Of a stretch of 17,284 nucleotides of DNA, positions 8,242 to 16,082 are shown piece by piece. This DNA comes from Capsaspora owczarzaki ATCC 30864 (Eukaryota; Opisthokonta; Filasterea). The position numbers and the translations under genes were made by a program. Below the pieces are notes generated by a model. It was not told where the DNA came from and ran no database searches. It saw nothing but the letters and a program-made list of their open reading frames with translations. The stretch's first letter is position 1; each line of letters begins with the position of its first letter. The stretch is from positions 3,378,717-3,396,000 of the forward strand of contig NW_011887292.1 of the NCBI RefSeq assembly GCF_000151315.2, written 5' to 3'.

Positions 8242-11200
8242 ATGCTGACGCTCATCATGCAAGTCGACGAGGATGCGCCGTTGCCCGCGTCCCTCGAGCA
8301 TGATGCCGGCCCTCCTCATGCATCATCAGCAGAAGCAACACGTACGTTCCCCTCGGCTTCCAATGTCATGTCGAGCGTTGTGGGTGGTCCTTGTCGCGTC
8401 TTTGTCATCACAGCTCATCGATGACGTTTTGCGCTGAACACTCTGACAGACCACACAGCCTCATCAGACGCGCCATCTGCTGCTGGGACGACTCCCACCG
8501 CGCCTACACAGTCAACGGACGGACTGGCAGAAGCCCAGCCGCGCCGGTGCAGGGACTTGCGCCAGTCGACGCCGCTGCAAATTGAAACGCTCGATCGCTC
8601 AGACCAGCTCAACAGCAGCGAGAGCCAGAGGAGGCAACAGAAGGACTCTGAGGCCGAGGACAAGTTGACCTCTGCTAGTAGCGGCGGAACAGCACCGGCC
8701 GAGAGCGCTGCTGCTGTGGACGCGCTCGATCGCGATGCTGGAAACACTTGCAGTATTCCATTCTACTCTGGCAACCCGCTCGTCGAGCTCACCAAGGGTG
8801 TCCTGCACATTTTCTGTGACATGCGACACAACGGAGAGTACGAAGCAGCGGTGCCTGTCGCACCTGCCTCCAAGAGCAATCACAACAACGAGAAAGGAGC
8901 GGCCCCGACACCGCGAACAACGGCAACTCTGCCACCACCTCCGCCCGACCACAACCATGGCTACAATGTCTTTGATGAAGAGGCTTCCGCGCGAGCGGCG
9001 GCGGGTGCCGGTTCGGCGACCGCGAGCTTGGTGTTTGGAAGTCTCAGCACGTCTTTCGCGATTGGCGGCACTGCTGCTGCCGCGCTACCCCCGCCGCGAC
9101 TGCCTCTGCATCGCTCCAAGGTGGTGGTAATTCTTGCCGTACCAACAAGCAAGCCATACACGGATCTCATTCAGTTCACTGGCTCAGTGCAGCACACTGT
9201 CGAGGCCATGAAGATTATCCGCGACGCCGCGCCCAATCGCTATTTGGCCGTCCTCCGGTTTCAGACGCAGAACGCAGCCGACGAGTTTTATTTGTCGTTC
9301 AACAATCGAAAGTTCAATTCGCTCGAGCCGGAGGTGTGCCATCTCGCCTTTGTGAGTCACATTAAGGCCACCCATCGCACCGACATGGAAGCGCTCATGT
9401 TTGAGATGGAGCACCGTGTTCGTACCACCACCACCACCACCACCACCACTGCTGCTGCCATCGCCACCACTGCTGCCTCGAGCGGGGCTGTGCCTGACGC
9501 CTTCCACTCGACGATGCTTGGCGAAACGTCGAATGGCGCTACCAGCAGCTCTTTGCATGCCGCAGGAGCCATCAAGATGGCATCGGCTTTGTCGCCATCT
9601 GCCCCGATTACTCAGCACAGCCCGTCCGAGACACTTTCCTCGACAAGCGGATCCGCGCCAGGTCCCTTGGAGAGCACGACAAGCGCGGCGGCTACTGCTG
9701 CTCCAACCGGAACCGGCGTGGCAGCCCAACCACAACCACAACCACAAGACGGGCCGTCTGATCAGCTCCCTCACCACAACCTGGTGGAGCTGCCCACCTG
9801 TCCGGTCTGTCTTGAGCGGTTGGACGAGTCGGCGAGCGGCATTTTCACGACCATTTGCAACCACAACTTTCACTGCACCTGCTTGTCGCGGTGGGGCGAC
9901 AGCTCGTGTCCCATCTGTCGGCACAGCATCCGACCCGATTCCAGCAACCAGTGCTTTGAATGCGACTGCACCAGCAGCCTTTGGATTTGCCTCATTTGCG
10001 GACACATTGGCTGCGGGAGGTATGTCGATGGTCACGCGTACGAGCATTTTCGCGAGACGCAGCACACGTATGCGATGGAACTTGAAAGCCAACGCGTGTG
10101 GGACTATGCTGGCGACAATTACGTCCACCGCTTGATTCAGAATCGCACGGACGGGAAAATGGTCGAGTTCTCCAGCCCCGGCAGGCCGTCACGCTCAGAA
10201 CGGTCTGGCGCGGGTCGCACTTCGTCTGAGGTTCGTTCTGCTTCCGCGGCTGCTTTTGAGAAGGGAAGGAGTGGACACGTCTCTGCTGCGGACGATCCGG
10301 ACGATTTGGGCAAGAAGAAGCCCGGCGCGCGCGGCAACGTGATGCACTTTGGCGACATGCCAGTACCCGCAAGCGCGCGGCGGCTTGGTTTCGGCACCAG
10401 CGGCGATGCCGAGGCACAGGCTCAGGATGATGGTGCGCACGCGGGCTACGAGGATGAGCACGTGTTCTACGAGTACAGTTCCAGCGAGGAAAAGGTCGAC
10501 GCCTTGCAACTCGAGTACACGTACCTCCTGGCCGCGCAACTTGAACGGCAGCGTGCGTATTTTGAGGGGAAGATGCAAGAACTCGAGCAGCATGCCATCG
10601 AGCGCGAACGACAGCTGATTGTGCGGATGGAAGCACTCCAGTCCAGCACGAGCGAGATGGAGCACAAGTTGGCTGCGAGTGAACGAGAGCGCAAGGCCTT
10701 GGTATGTCAATCGTCGTTGTTGCTGGTTGTTGGAACTTTTTGGGGTTGTGTGGCTTTTTCGTTGTTTGCTTTTTTATTGACAATCCACTTGTGACCGACC
10801 CAGGAGAAAAAGACCCTCCAAGCCAGAGAGAAGAGTAGCCGACTTCAGCTCGACTTTGACAATGAGAAAGAGGTACGAGATGCCACCACCAGTGTTTTGT
10901 TTCTATTACAAGGTCGTGTCTGCTCTTGTGACTCACTTTGCTCTTGTCGGGGTTTTCGGTCACCCTGGCTCAGATCACCACGTCGCTTCAAGAAAACCAA
11001 AAGTTTTGGCAAAACGAGCTGGAAGCGCTCAAGCGCAAGACTGCCGATGCACTCAAGAGCAAGGAGGAGCAGATCGCAGACCTTGGGGCAAGTGGTGGCG
11101 CGTTTGTTTTTGGGGAATTGGCTGGTTGGTGCATCATGCTCGTGAGCTCATCGCTCTGCTATGGTTGCTCTTTCGTTGGACGATTGCAGGAGCAAGTCCG

Positions 11201-11339
11201 AGACCTCATGTTTTACATGGACACTCAACAAAAGGTATCCGCAAGCCCCCACTCCAAGGAGCTGCAGGAAGGACAGGTCATCGTCACCGAAGCTGCGGCG
11301 TCCAGTCCCGCCGCCAAGGGCAAGGGCCGCAAGCGATAA
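8242..11339 (+). CDS. BRAP: BRAP / IMP-type RING E3 ubiquitin ligase (BRCA1-associated protein)
   Basis: Family role: Ras-responsive E3 ligase that limits MAPK scaffold activity and retains proteins in the cytoplasm in animals. Five exons: 8242-8341, 8450-10701, 10804-10872, 10974-11087, 11190-11339; 894 residues with consistent phases. Domains: BRAP2/RRM-like region, residues about 136-340 (IPFYSGNP, AMKIIRDAAPNRYLAVLRF, FNSLEPEVCHL); RING 484-523 (CPVCLERLDES, TTICNHNFHCTCLSRW, SCPICRHS); UBP-type zinc finger from 535 (CFECDC, LWICLICGHIGCGRY, QTHTYAMELES-like QHTYAMELES, VWDYAGDNYVHRLI); coiled coil about 714-860 (EKVDALQLEYTYLLAAQLE to EQVRDLMFYMDTQQK). Metal ligands look complete. The protein is longer than human (592) because of low-complexity Thr/Ala/Ser linkers, including a Thr run at about 9424-9450. 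Intron 4 (11088-11189) uses GC-AG. The first ATG followed by acidic residues was taken as start; a second in-frame ATG at 8257 is possible. Confidence 0.94.
11088..11189 (+). other. GC-AG intron 4 of BRAP, length a multiple of three and stop-free
   Basis: The preceding exon ends ...GCAGACCTTGGG and the next bases are gcaagt, which matches the donor consensus except for C in place of T. The acceptor is ttgcag at 11184-11189. Splicing here is phase 0 and joins EEQIADLG to EQVRDLMFY as in BRAP homologues. Nearby GT alternatives either break phase or have weak donors. The 102-nt intron contains no in-frame stop, so retention would add 34 residues. Confidence 0.75.
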
Positions 11340-12055
11340 AAAAAATCACCACAATTGGATTTGTTGTGCGTTGGTATACCTTGTTAATGTTTTTTTTCTG
11401 GTTTCCTTTCATGGTCAGAACACGAGAACGAGTTTGATGACGTTTGCATGCGCATGATGTCAACATCAAATTTGGGACGTGACTCTTAAAAAGGCATCGA
11501 CTCTTTGTTTCCCCGACCAGCTACGCGCTCGGCATTCATGTTCATAGTCGGATGCTCATAGTCGGTGACGAAAGAGGGAGAAGGTGCAGAGGAAGGGAAG
11601 GGGGGGGTGGCGCCAGGAGGAGCAATGAGACAGCCGTTGGCTGTGTGATTGTGTGTTGCTCAGCTGCTGCCCCCCCCCCCTCCCGTACTCCCAGCCCCAC
11701 TCCCACCAGACCGGCAAGGTGTGTGTGTGCCACACCCTGATGACGAGATGAGTGAGCATTGGGCGGAGACTCGATCATCCATTCACTTCTTTTCTTTATT
11801 TTTTTCTTTCTTTTTTTTTCTTTTTTGGAGCTCAGTCTTTTTGTATCCAACCAGAAACCAATCCGTAACAAAACTTCTGTTATTGTTGTTGTTGTTGTTG
11901 TTCACAGACCACTTATTTTGTACTTTTCTGGTTTTTTTTTTTTTTTTTTTTTTGATTCCTTTCCTGCCGCGCTGCTTTCGCTGTGTGCTTTGACTTTTCA
12001 CCGCGCGCGTCGCTTCCAGCACGAACACAGTACCTCTCAGAGCTTCTAGTCAGCC
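11340..12055. other. BRAP to pseudokinase intergenic region, no gene seen
   Basis: The 716 nt hold no reading frame with a recognisable domain. Contents are low-complexity: G-rich (11576-11608) and C-rich (11670-11700) patches, T-rich tracts (11786-11827), a GTT run (11884-11902), T22 (11932-11953) and then a short GC-richer stretch leading to the pseudokinase ATG. The BRAP 3' UTR must start here; no canonical AATAAA is seen after its stop, only ATAAAA overlapping it. The pseudokinase promoter and 5' UTR are probably in the right-hand part. Confidence 0.6.
11884..11902 (+). repeat. GTT triplet run upstream of the pseudokinase gene
   Basis: About six GTT triplets lie about 150 nt upstream of the pseudokinase start codon, possibly in its 5' UTR or promoter. 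A longer run of the same triplet, in the same orientation, lies in that gene's 3' region. Confidence 0.75.
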
Positions 12056-14218
12056 ATGGCCAGCGAGGTGCTCTCGGCAGTGTTCCAGTTTGCCCAGATG
12101 GTGTACGCGGCCAACAAGCAGGTCAATGCAAACAAGGCCGAATGCAACGGCCTCGCCAGCCAGGTCCAGCTGGTGATGACGTCTGTCGAGGTGTTCAGGA
12201 ACCATCCCAATATCGAGATGAGTGTTGCAATTCGCGCAAACCTCGGCGAGCTCCAAGTGATCCTGAGGGAGATTGTCGAGTACATCCAGCGGTTTTCAGA
12301 AACTGGCACAATCAAAAAGCTGCTGCTACACAAGAGCGACGCTGCGAAGGTTGAAGACTTCTACAAAAGGCTGGAGCAACAGAAAAGCAACGTGGTGCTG
12401 GCTCTGTCTGTTCAGGGTACCGCTGTTCACAACGAGCTGATGAAAATTTCCGCCAAGCAGGAACTCGATCGGGCCAAAGCTCTCGCAGCTGCGGCGCAAA
12501 AAGACGAAGAACTTCGTCGAAGCCAAGAAGCGCATCGCAAAGAAATGGCCGAGAAAGACGAAGCTCATCGCAAAGAAGCGGCCCGACAAGCCGAAGAACA
12601 CCGCAACCAACTTGCGGCGGTGAGCGAAAAACAGGATCGGATGTTGTCTTTTGTCAAGAAACAATTCAGCAATACCCCGCCACCAAGCGCCGCGCTGAGC
12701 TCGCCGGGCTTTTCTTATGGTCCTGTTGTTGTCACACCCGACCAGGTTTCCTCGCCGACTCTTCCGCCCGGGTCCGGTCCGGTGCCCGTCCAGCGCGCTG
12801 TGAGCCCAACCCCGTCCTCCACCTCTGTGCAGGAGTCCACCTACGGCAACATCCCGGCCCACCGCGACCGCCATGTTCCGAAGGTCACCGACACTGTTTA
12901 TCAGAATGTTCCATCCCACGCGCAACGTTCGGTCAGTCCCACTCCGCCACCCGCCGAGCCGCTTTACGGCAACCTTGCACCGCCCGTGCCGCCAAAGCCA
13001 ATGACTCTGGGCCGAAATTTCGCTCCTTCTGTTCCTGGTGCCGGTATTGTGCGGTCCTCCAGCAACGGCCCCAGCGACTTTGGGCGTCCTGCTGCTCCTT
13101 CGCGCCCAACTGTTCAGGGTGTTTTCCAGCAACCCAGCGCAGCTGCAGCTCCAACTCCAACTCCAACTCCACCAGCCAACCATGTCGTGAAGGTGAAGGA
13201 GAAGGAGGCGGCGGCGCCTCGAGCGCGCCATCCGACTCCTCAGTTGGCAGTCCCGCACACGGAGATAAATCTGCTGCCTGAAGGCAATGGTGTGGATCCA
13301 CGAGAGGCGCATCCGAGCGCAAACCCGCTGCTTGCTCCTCCAAGCAACGCAATCAACCGCCGTAATACGATGACCGATATGCAGGGAGATCTTGCATCGG
13401 CGAGCGTCTCCTTGGAGCAGTACGTGCTGAGAGGCGTTCTCGGACAAGGCCAGTTTACCTCGGTCACGACAGCAACACCCCCAGCCACTGCCGCAGACCA
13501 GAGGCTCGTCGCCATCAAGCGCCTCAAACGGGACTTGACAGACGGCGAACTCGACGTGTTTCAGCGAGAACTCCAAGAAGTGATCAAGATCAGCCATCCC
13601 CTTCTCGCATCGATTGTCAACGTCTCTCTCACTCCGGAGCACTACGCCCTCGTGTATGAATGCATCCAGCCGGGAAATCTGACAAGCCTCCTCGCCAACT
13701 ATGACGATTTCCCCGAGATTACCTGGGAGCACAAACGCTCCATTCTGCAAAACATTGCCCGCGCCATGATCTTCTTGCACGATCGCCTGAAGAAATTGCA
13801 TCTCAACCTCAAGTCGTCCAACATCCTGGTGGACAAGACGATGCACATTTGGGTGTCAGATTTCGGGTTTTACGAGACGCGCCGCGCGCTCCGCGACAAC
13901 GCGCCCAACCGGAGTGTGCCGTGGATGGCGCCCGAGCTTCTCTCGGCCACATCCGCAGCCGCACCGCCCACGGAACTGGCTGACGTCTACTCATTTGGCG
14001 TTATTGCCTGGGAGCTGGTCACCCGCGAGCTCCCGTATCGCGGTCAGACGAGCGATCAAATTATCAAGTTTGTCTCCAGCGGCCAACGTCTCGCATTTCC
14101 CAACACCCCCGACGCAGCCAAGCTGCAGACGCTCATTTCAGACTGCTGGGCTGCACAAGCGAGTAAGAGACCAAATTTCAAAGGCGTGAACCATGCCATT
14201 GAAAAACTTGCCAAGTAG
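12056..14218 (+). CDS. MLKL-like protein: helical-bundle domain, coiled coil, Y-x-N linker, pseudokinase
   Basis: An unbroken 720-codon frame. Residues 1-130 look like the MLKL/HeLo-type four-helix bundle that attacks membranes in MLKL: the block KQVNANKAECNGLASQVQLV has the K-x2-C-x2-L-x2-(R/Q)V signature of MLKL N-terminal domains. Residues about 133-205 are a charged coiled coil with an AHRKE repeat, equivalent to the MLKL brace. Residues 206-450 are a Pro/Ser/Ala-rich linker with Y263 (YGNI), Y282 (YQNV), Y304 (YGNL) and a PPVPPKP SH3-type motif. The TKL-like kinase domain spans about 453-720: Gly loop LGQGQF (463-468), VAIK lysine K488, HRD replaced by HLN (H582-N584), N589 kept, DFG kept (D602), then WMAPE, DVYSFGVIAWE, RPNF. 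With the catalytic Asp missing it is predicted inactive or very weak. No intron, unlike its neighbours. Cell-death function is inference from architecture; a scaffold role is an alternative. Confidence 0.9.
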   Translation: MASEVLSAVFQFAQMVYAANKQVNANKAECNGLASQVQLVMTSVEVFRNHPNIEMSVAIRANLGELQVILREIVEYIQRFSETGTIKKLLLHKSDAAKVEDFYKRLEQQKSNVVLALSVQGTAVHNELMKISAKQELDRAKALAAAAQKDEELRRSQEAHRKEMAEKDEAHRKEAARQAEEHRNQLAAVSEKQDRMLSFVKKQFSNTPPPSAALSSPGFSYGPVVVTPDQVSSPTLPPGSGPVPVQRAVSPTPSSTSVQESTYGNIPAHRDRHVPKVTDTVYQNVPSHAQRSVSPTPPPAEPLYGNLAPPVPPKPMTLGRNFAPSVPGAGIVRSSSNGPSDFGRPAAPSRPTVQGVFQQPSAAAAPTPTPTPPANHVVKVKEKEAAAPRARHPTPQLAVPHTEINLLPEGNGVDPREAHPSANPLLAPPSNAINRRNTMTDMQGDLASASVSLEQYVLRGVLGQGQFTSVTTATPPATAADQRLVAIKRLKRDLTDGELDVFQRELQEVIKISHPLLASIVNVSLTPEHYALVYECIQPGNLTSLLANYDDFPEITWEHKRSILQNIARAMIFLHDRLKKLHLNLKSSNILVDKTMHIWVSDFGFYETRRALRDNAPNRSVPWMAPELLSATSAAAPPTELADVYSFGVIAWELVTRELPYRGQTSDQIIKFVSSGQRLAFPNTPDAAKLQTLISDCWAAQASKRPNFKGVNHAIEKLAK

Positions 14219-14343
14219 CTGTGTCTGGTTGATGTGCGTGATTTTTTTTGTTTTTGTGTTTGCTTTGCCTTGCTAGCCCTCGTGTTTTGCTGACTTCATG
14301 TTTGCGTCGTCTCTCACTCTGCCCGTCAATCGGTCGGGTTGAA

Positions 14344-14378
14344 TGTTGTTGTTGTTGTTGTTGTTATTGTTGTTATTG
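14344..14378 (+). repeat. GTT triplet run in pseudokinase 3' UTR
   Basis: A run of GTT triplets with two ATT interruptions, between the stop codon (14216-14218) and the AATAAA at 14422-14427. It should therefore be transcribed as a UUG repeat in the mature 3' UTR. Confidence 0.8.
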
Positions 14379-14421
14379 TCCTGTGGGGTCGTTTTAGCCC
14401 CTCCCCTCTCTTTCTTGCAAC

Positions 14422-14427
14422 AATAAA
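14422..14427 (+). terminator. Polyadenylation signal AATAAA for the pseudokinase gene
   Basis: A canonical AATAAA lies 204 nt after the stop codon, on the gene's strand, followed by T-rich sequence about 80-130 nt downstream. It would define a 3' UTR of roughly 220-230 nt. Confidence 0.55.
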
Positions 14428-14724
14428 CTGCATGTGATTTTGCCAATGGATGCACAAAAAACCACATAGGCCGAATCGCTTTCAAATTTCATTGCAAACT
14501 GGATTGTTCATTTTTCATTTGTAAGTGTAATTGTTAATTGTAATTTTTTTCATTTATGTTTTTTGTCAGCCTCTTTGTTTCGCTGTGTTACGAGCAAACC
14601 CTGGCACCTCAGGTCCCACAGCCGGTTATGGATGGGTTATGATGGGATTCTCGTATTTAATACAAAATAACAAGAGTGGGTTAGACCCAAGGGGTCTTAA
14701 CCGTAACACGCTGTCTCGTGTGTT

Positions 14725-14786
14725 CATGTGATAATCACATCAAAACGGCATTGTTCCATGTGATAATCACATCAAAACGGCATTGT
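14725..14786. repeat. Two identical 30-bp direct repeats, each with a perfect palindrome
   Basis: The copies span 14725-14754 and 14757-14786 and are identical over 30 bp with a 2-bp gap. Each contains the perfect palindrome ATGTGATAATCACAT (14726-14740 and 14758-14772). The palindrome centres are 32 bp apart, about three helical turns, which would place bound dimers on one face of DNA. The nearest gene is the coiled-coil ORF, whose ATG is 127 nt downstream. The core TGATAA also matches GATA-factor sites. Regulatory function is inferred. Confidence 0.8.
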
Positions 14787-14912
14787 GTCGTGGAGTTGGC
14801 GTGCGGGCAGTGCAAACTTTTGGCGCAACATGATGTCAGCTAAAAAGTAGAGGGAGCCTTTTCCGACTTCGATTTTGTTATTCATCAAGACTGTGGCCCT
14901 TAGATTCTACTC

Positions 14913-15509
14913 ATGGACGAGGTGACCAAACTACTGCAGGATCTGATCCTGAAGGTCGATCAGCAGGGCAAAACAATTGATGAACTGGCAACGAGAATTC
15001 GGCGAATTGATGAGAAACTCGCTGCTCAAGATGCCCGGATCGCCGCTCAAGATGCCCGGATCGCGACGCTCGAGGCCAAGGAAGCTCTCCTCAATCTTGG
15101 AGATTCCATGTCCACGCTTGTGAACCACGTTCTGAAAGAAGCGTTTCCCGATCGTGCTGCTCGTCGAAATGCCTTCGATGCCTGTGACGAAAACTTTTCG
15201 CGCTACGGGCGCTACTCTCCCGCTTTATTGTCGAACGGCCGTCTGGCTGAAGTTTCGAACACGGTCAGGGACGATGATGACGAGGAAATCAAGCAACTGA
15301 AGAGGTACTTTACAACAACCAAGTGGTCTTTCCGCAGCTTCATGGTCGCATCTTGGCTTCGCAGTCAGCGCCACTCAGTCGCGTACTCTGGCGCTGACAT
15401 GACTCCCGATGAGCTCAAGGCTTATATGACCAAGCTGCCGGAAGCATACGCTCGGTATGCACAAGAGGATCTCGACCTCATCAGCACGCTGGCCGGGCTC
15501 ATCCACTGA
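14913..15509 (+). CDS. Hypothetical coiled-coil protein (198 residues)
   Basis: I do not recognise this protein. A single exon runs from ATG 14913 to TGA 15507-15509. Residues 1-60 are a strongly heptad-like coiled coil (LLQDLILKVDQQGKTIDEL, then RIRRIDEKLAAQDARIA), suggesting oligomerisation. Residues 38-51 are two copies of AQDARIA encoded by a 21-bp tandem duplication. The rest is predicted soluble and mostly helical, with an acidic patch (DDDDEE, about residues 119-124), a W/F-rich piece (KWSFRSFMVASWLRSQ) and a C-terminal helix-rich part. I see no signal peptide or membrane segment. Codon use is balanced and GC3-moderate, like a real gene but less GC-rich than the WASP exon. It is preceded by the paired palindromic repeats. 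It could be a lineage-specific gene or a domesticated fragment of a mobile element; I see no transposase or reverse-transcriptase motif to support the latter. Confidence 0.7.
   Translation: MDEVTKLLQDLILKVDQQGKTIDELATRIRRIDEKLAAQDARIAAQDARIATLEAKEALLNLGDSMSTLVNHVLKEAFPDRAARRNAFDACDENFSRYGRYSPALLSNGRLAEVSNTVRDDDDEEIKQLKRYFTTTKWSFRSFMVASWLRSQRHSVAYSGADMTPDELKAYMTKLPEAYARYAQEDLDLISTLAGLIH
15024..15065 (+). repeat. 21-bp tandem duplication encoding one extra heptad
   Basis: Copies at 15024-15044 and 15045-15065 differ only in the last base. Each encodes seven residues (AQDARIA), exactly one coiled-coil heptad, so the duplication lengthens the coil without breaking its register. Confidence 0.9.
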
Positions 15510-15612
15510 CGCTCGTCTTGCAAATGTTTGACTTGTTCGGTGCGTTTCTTGTCGAGGATCGAGGCTTGAACCACGCAGCGTTCTTTCTCTCCGCTGTCAT
15601 ATAGCACTGAGG

Positions 15613-15807
15613 ATGAACATCAACCCAATCTCCAAGCGCTTGTTCACGAAGCAGGATTTGAGTGATGTCACAGCGTACAAAAAGACCGGAAAAGTTCCTG
15701 CAGATTGTGCGTGTCCGGATCATCTTCCCACTGATTTCGCACTGATTTTGGGACCCCCCCCCCCTTGTCAAAACAGATTCTTGGCTTTCTTTGAAGATTG
15801 TGTGATC
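15613..15807 (+). CDS. Possible two-exon microprotein, uncertain
   Basis: ATG 15613 opens a frame with coding-like composition for about 31 residues (begins MNINPISKRLFTKQDLSDV). After that the unspliced frame runs into a C homopolymer and loses coding character. A GT-AG intron from gtgcgt near 15707 to the aaaacag ending at 15777 would join GAT-T to AT-TCT and give a roughly 40-residue protein ending ADYSWLSLKIV. I cannot name a family. It may be a genuine micro-exon gene, a decayed fragment, or chance. Confidence 0.25.
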
Positions 15808-16024
15808 AGTCAAACAGTACAAGTCGGGCTAGACTTTCCGAAACTGGAGACGCTAGACTCTTCACGACGCGACGAATCGAAGCTTCCAGTGTTGTTTCTG
15901 TTTTTTGTTTTGTTTTTGCTATTGTTGTGTCGTTTAGTGTGTGCGTGTTATACAGTACAGTACGACGGATCAAAAGTTCGTCCGTGCTGGTGATCAGATC
16001 GAACTGCAAGCCAGATCTAAGTTG

Positions 16025-16046
16025 TTTTTTTTTTTTTTTTTTTTTT
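16025..16046 (+). repeat. T22 homopolymer upstream of WASP start
   Basis: Twenty-two T bases, 36 nt before the WASP ATG and probably in its promoter or 5' UTR. It is complementary to the A39 run inside the first intron of the same gene. Confidence 0.85.
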
Positions 16047-16082
16047 ATGCCTGCCATTCTTCCTTTTTTTTTTCCGTCAACA

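Larger units (their letters stand above)
14219..14912. other. Pseudokinase 3' region and upstream region of the coiled-coil gene, no gene seen
   Basis: The left part (14219-14430) is the pseudokinase 3' UTR, with a GTT run and a polyadenylation signal. The middle (14440-14580) is AT-rich. The section 14585-14709 is bounded by an 8-bp inverted repeat (gtgttacg / cgtaacac) and contains an imperfect inverted repeat at 14679-14702. Then come the paired palindromic repeats (14725-14786) and about 125 nt before the next ATG. The only open frame of note (14531-14731) has no coding character that I can recognise. Confidence 0.55.
15510..16082. other. Region between coiled-coil gene and WASP gene
   Basis: 573 nt. 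It contains a possible small gene at 15613-15807, a C-run near 15754-15764, a T/G-rich stretch (15895-15945), and T22 (16025-16046) about 37 nt before the WASP ATG. I see no RNA gene; a TTGAACC-like string near 15568 does not fold into a tRNA T arm. The right-hand part is probably the WASP promoter and 5' UTR. Confidence 0.5.

Noticed and set aside
9184-10128. 314-residue minus-strand frame opposite BRAP
   Set aside because: It lies antisense to the RING and linker coding sequence and has no recognisable content.
11542-12049. Several open frames rich in poly-F, poly-K or poly-P
   Set aside because: They are translations of homopolymer and GTT tracts in intergenic DNA.
12326-13846. 506-residue minus-strand frame opposite the pseudokinase
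   Set aside because: It is a shadow of a GC3-rich gene; the plus frame holds the kinase motifs.
15540-15610. tRNA-like string with TTGAACC
   Set aside because: Flanking bases do not pair into T, anticodon or acceptor arms on either strand.
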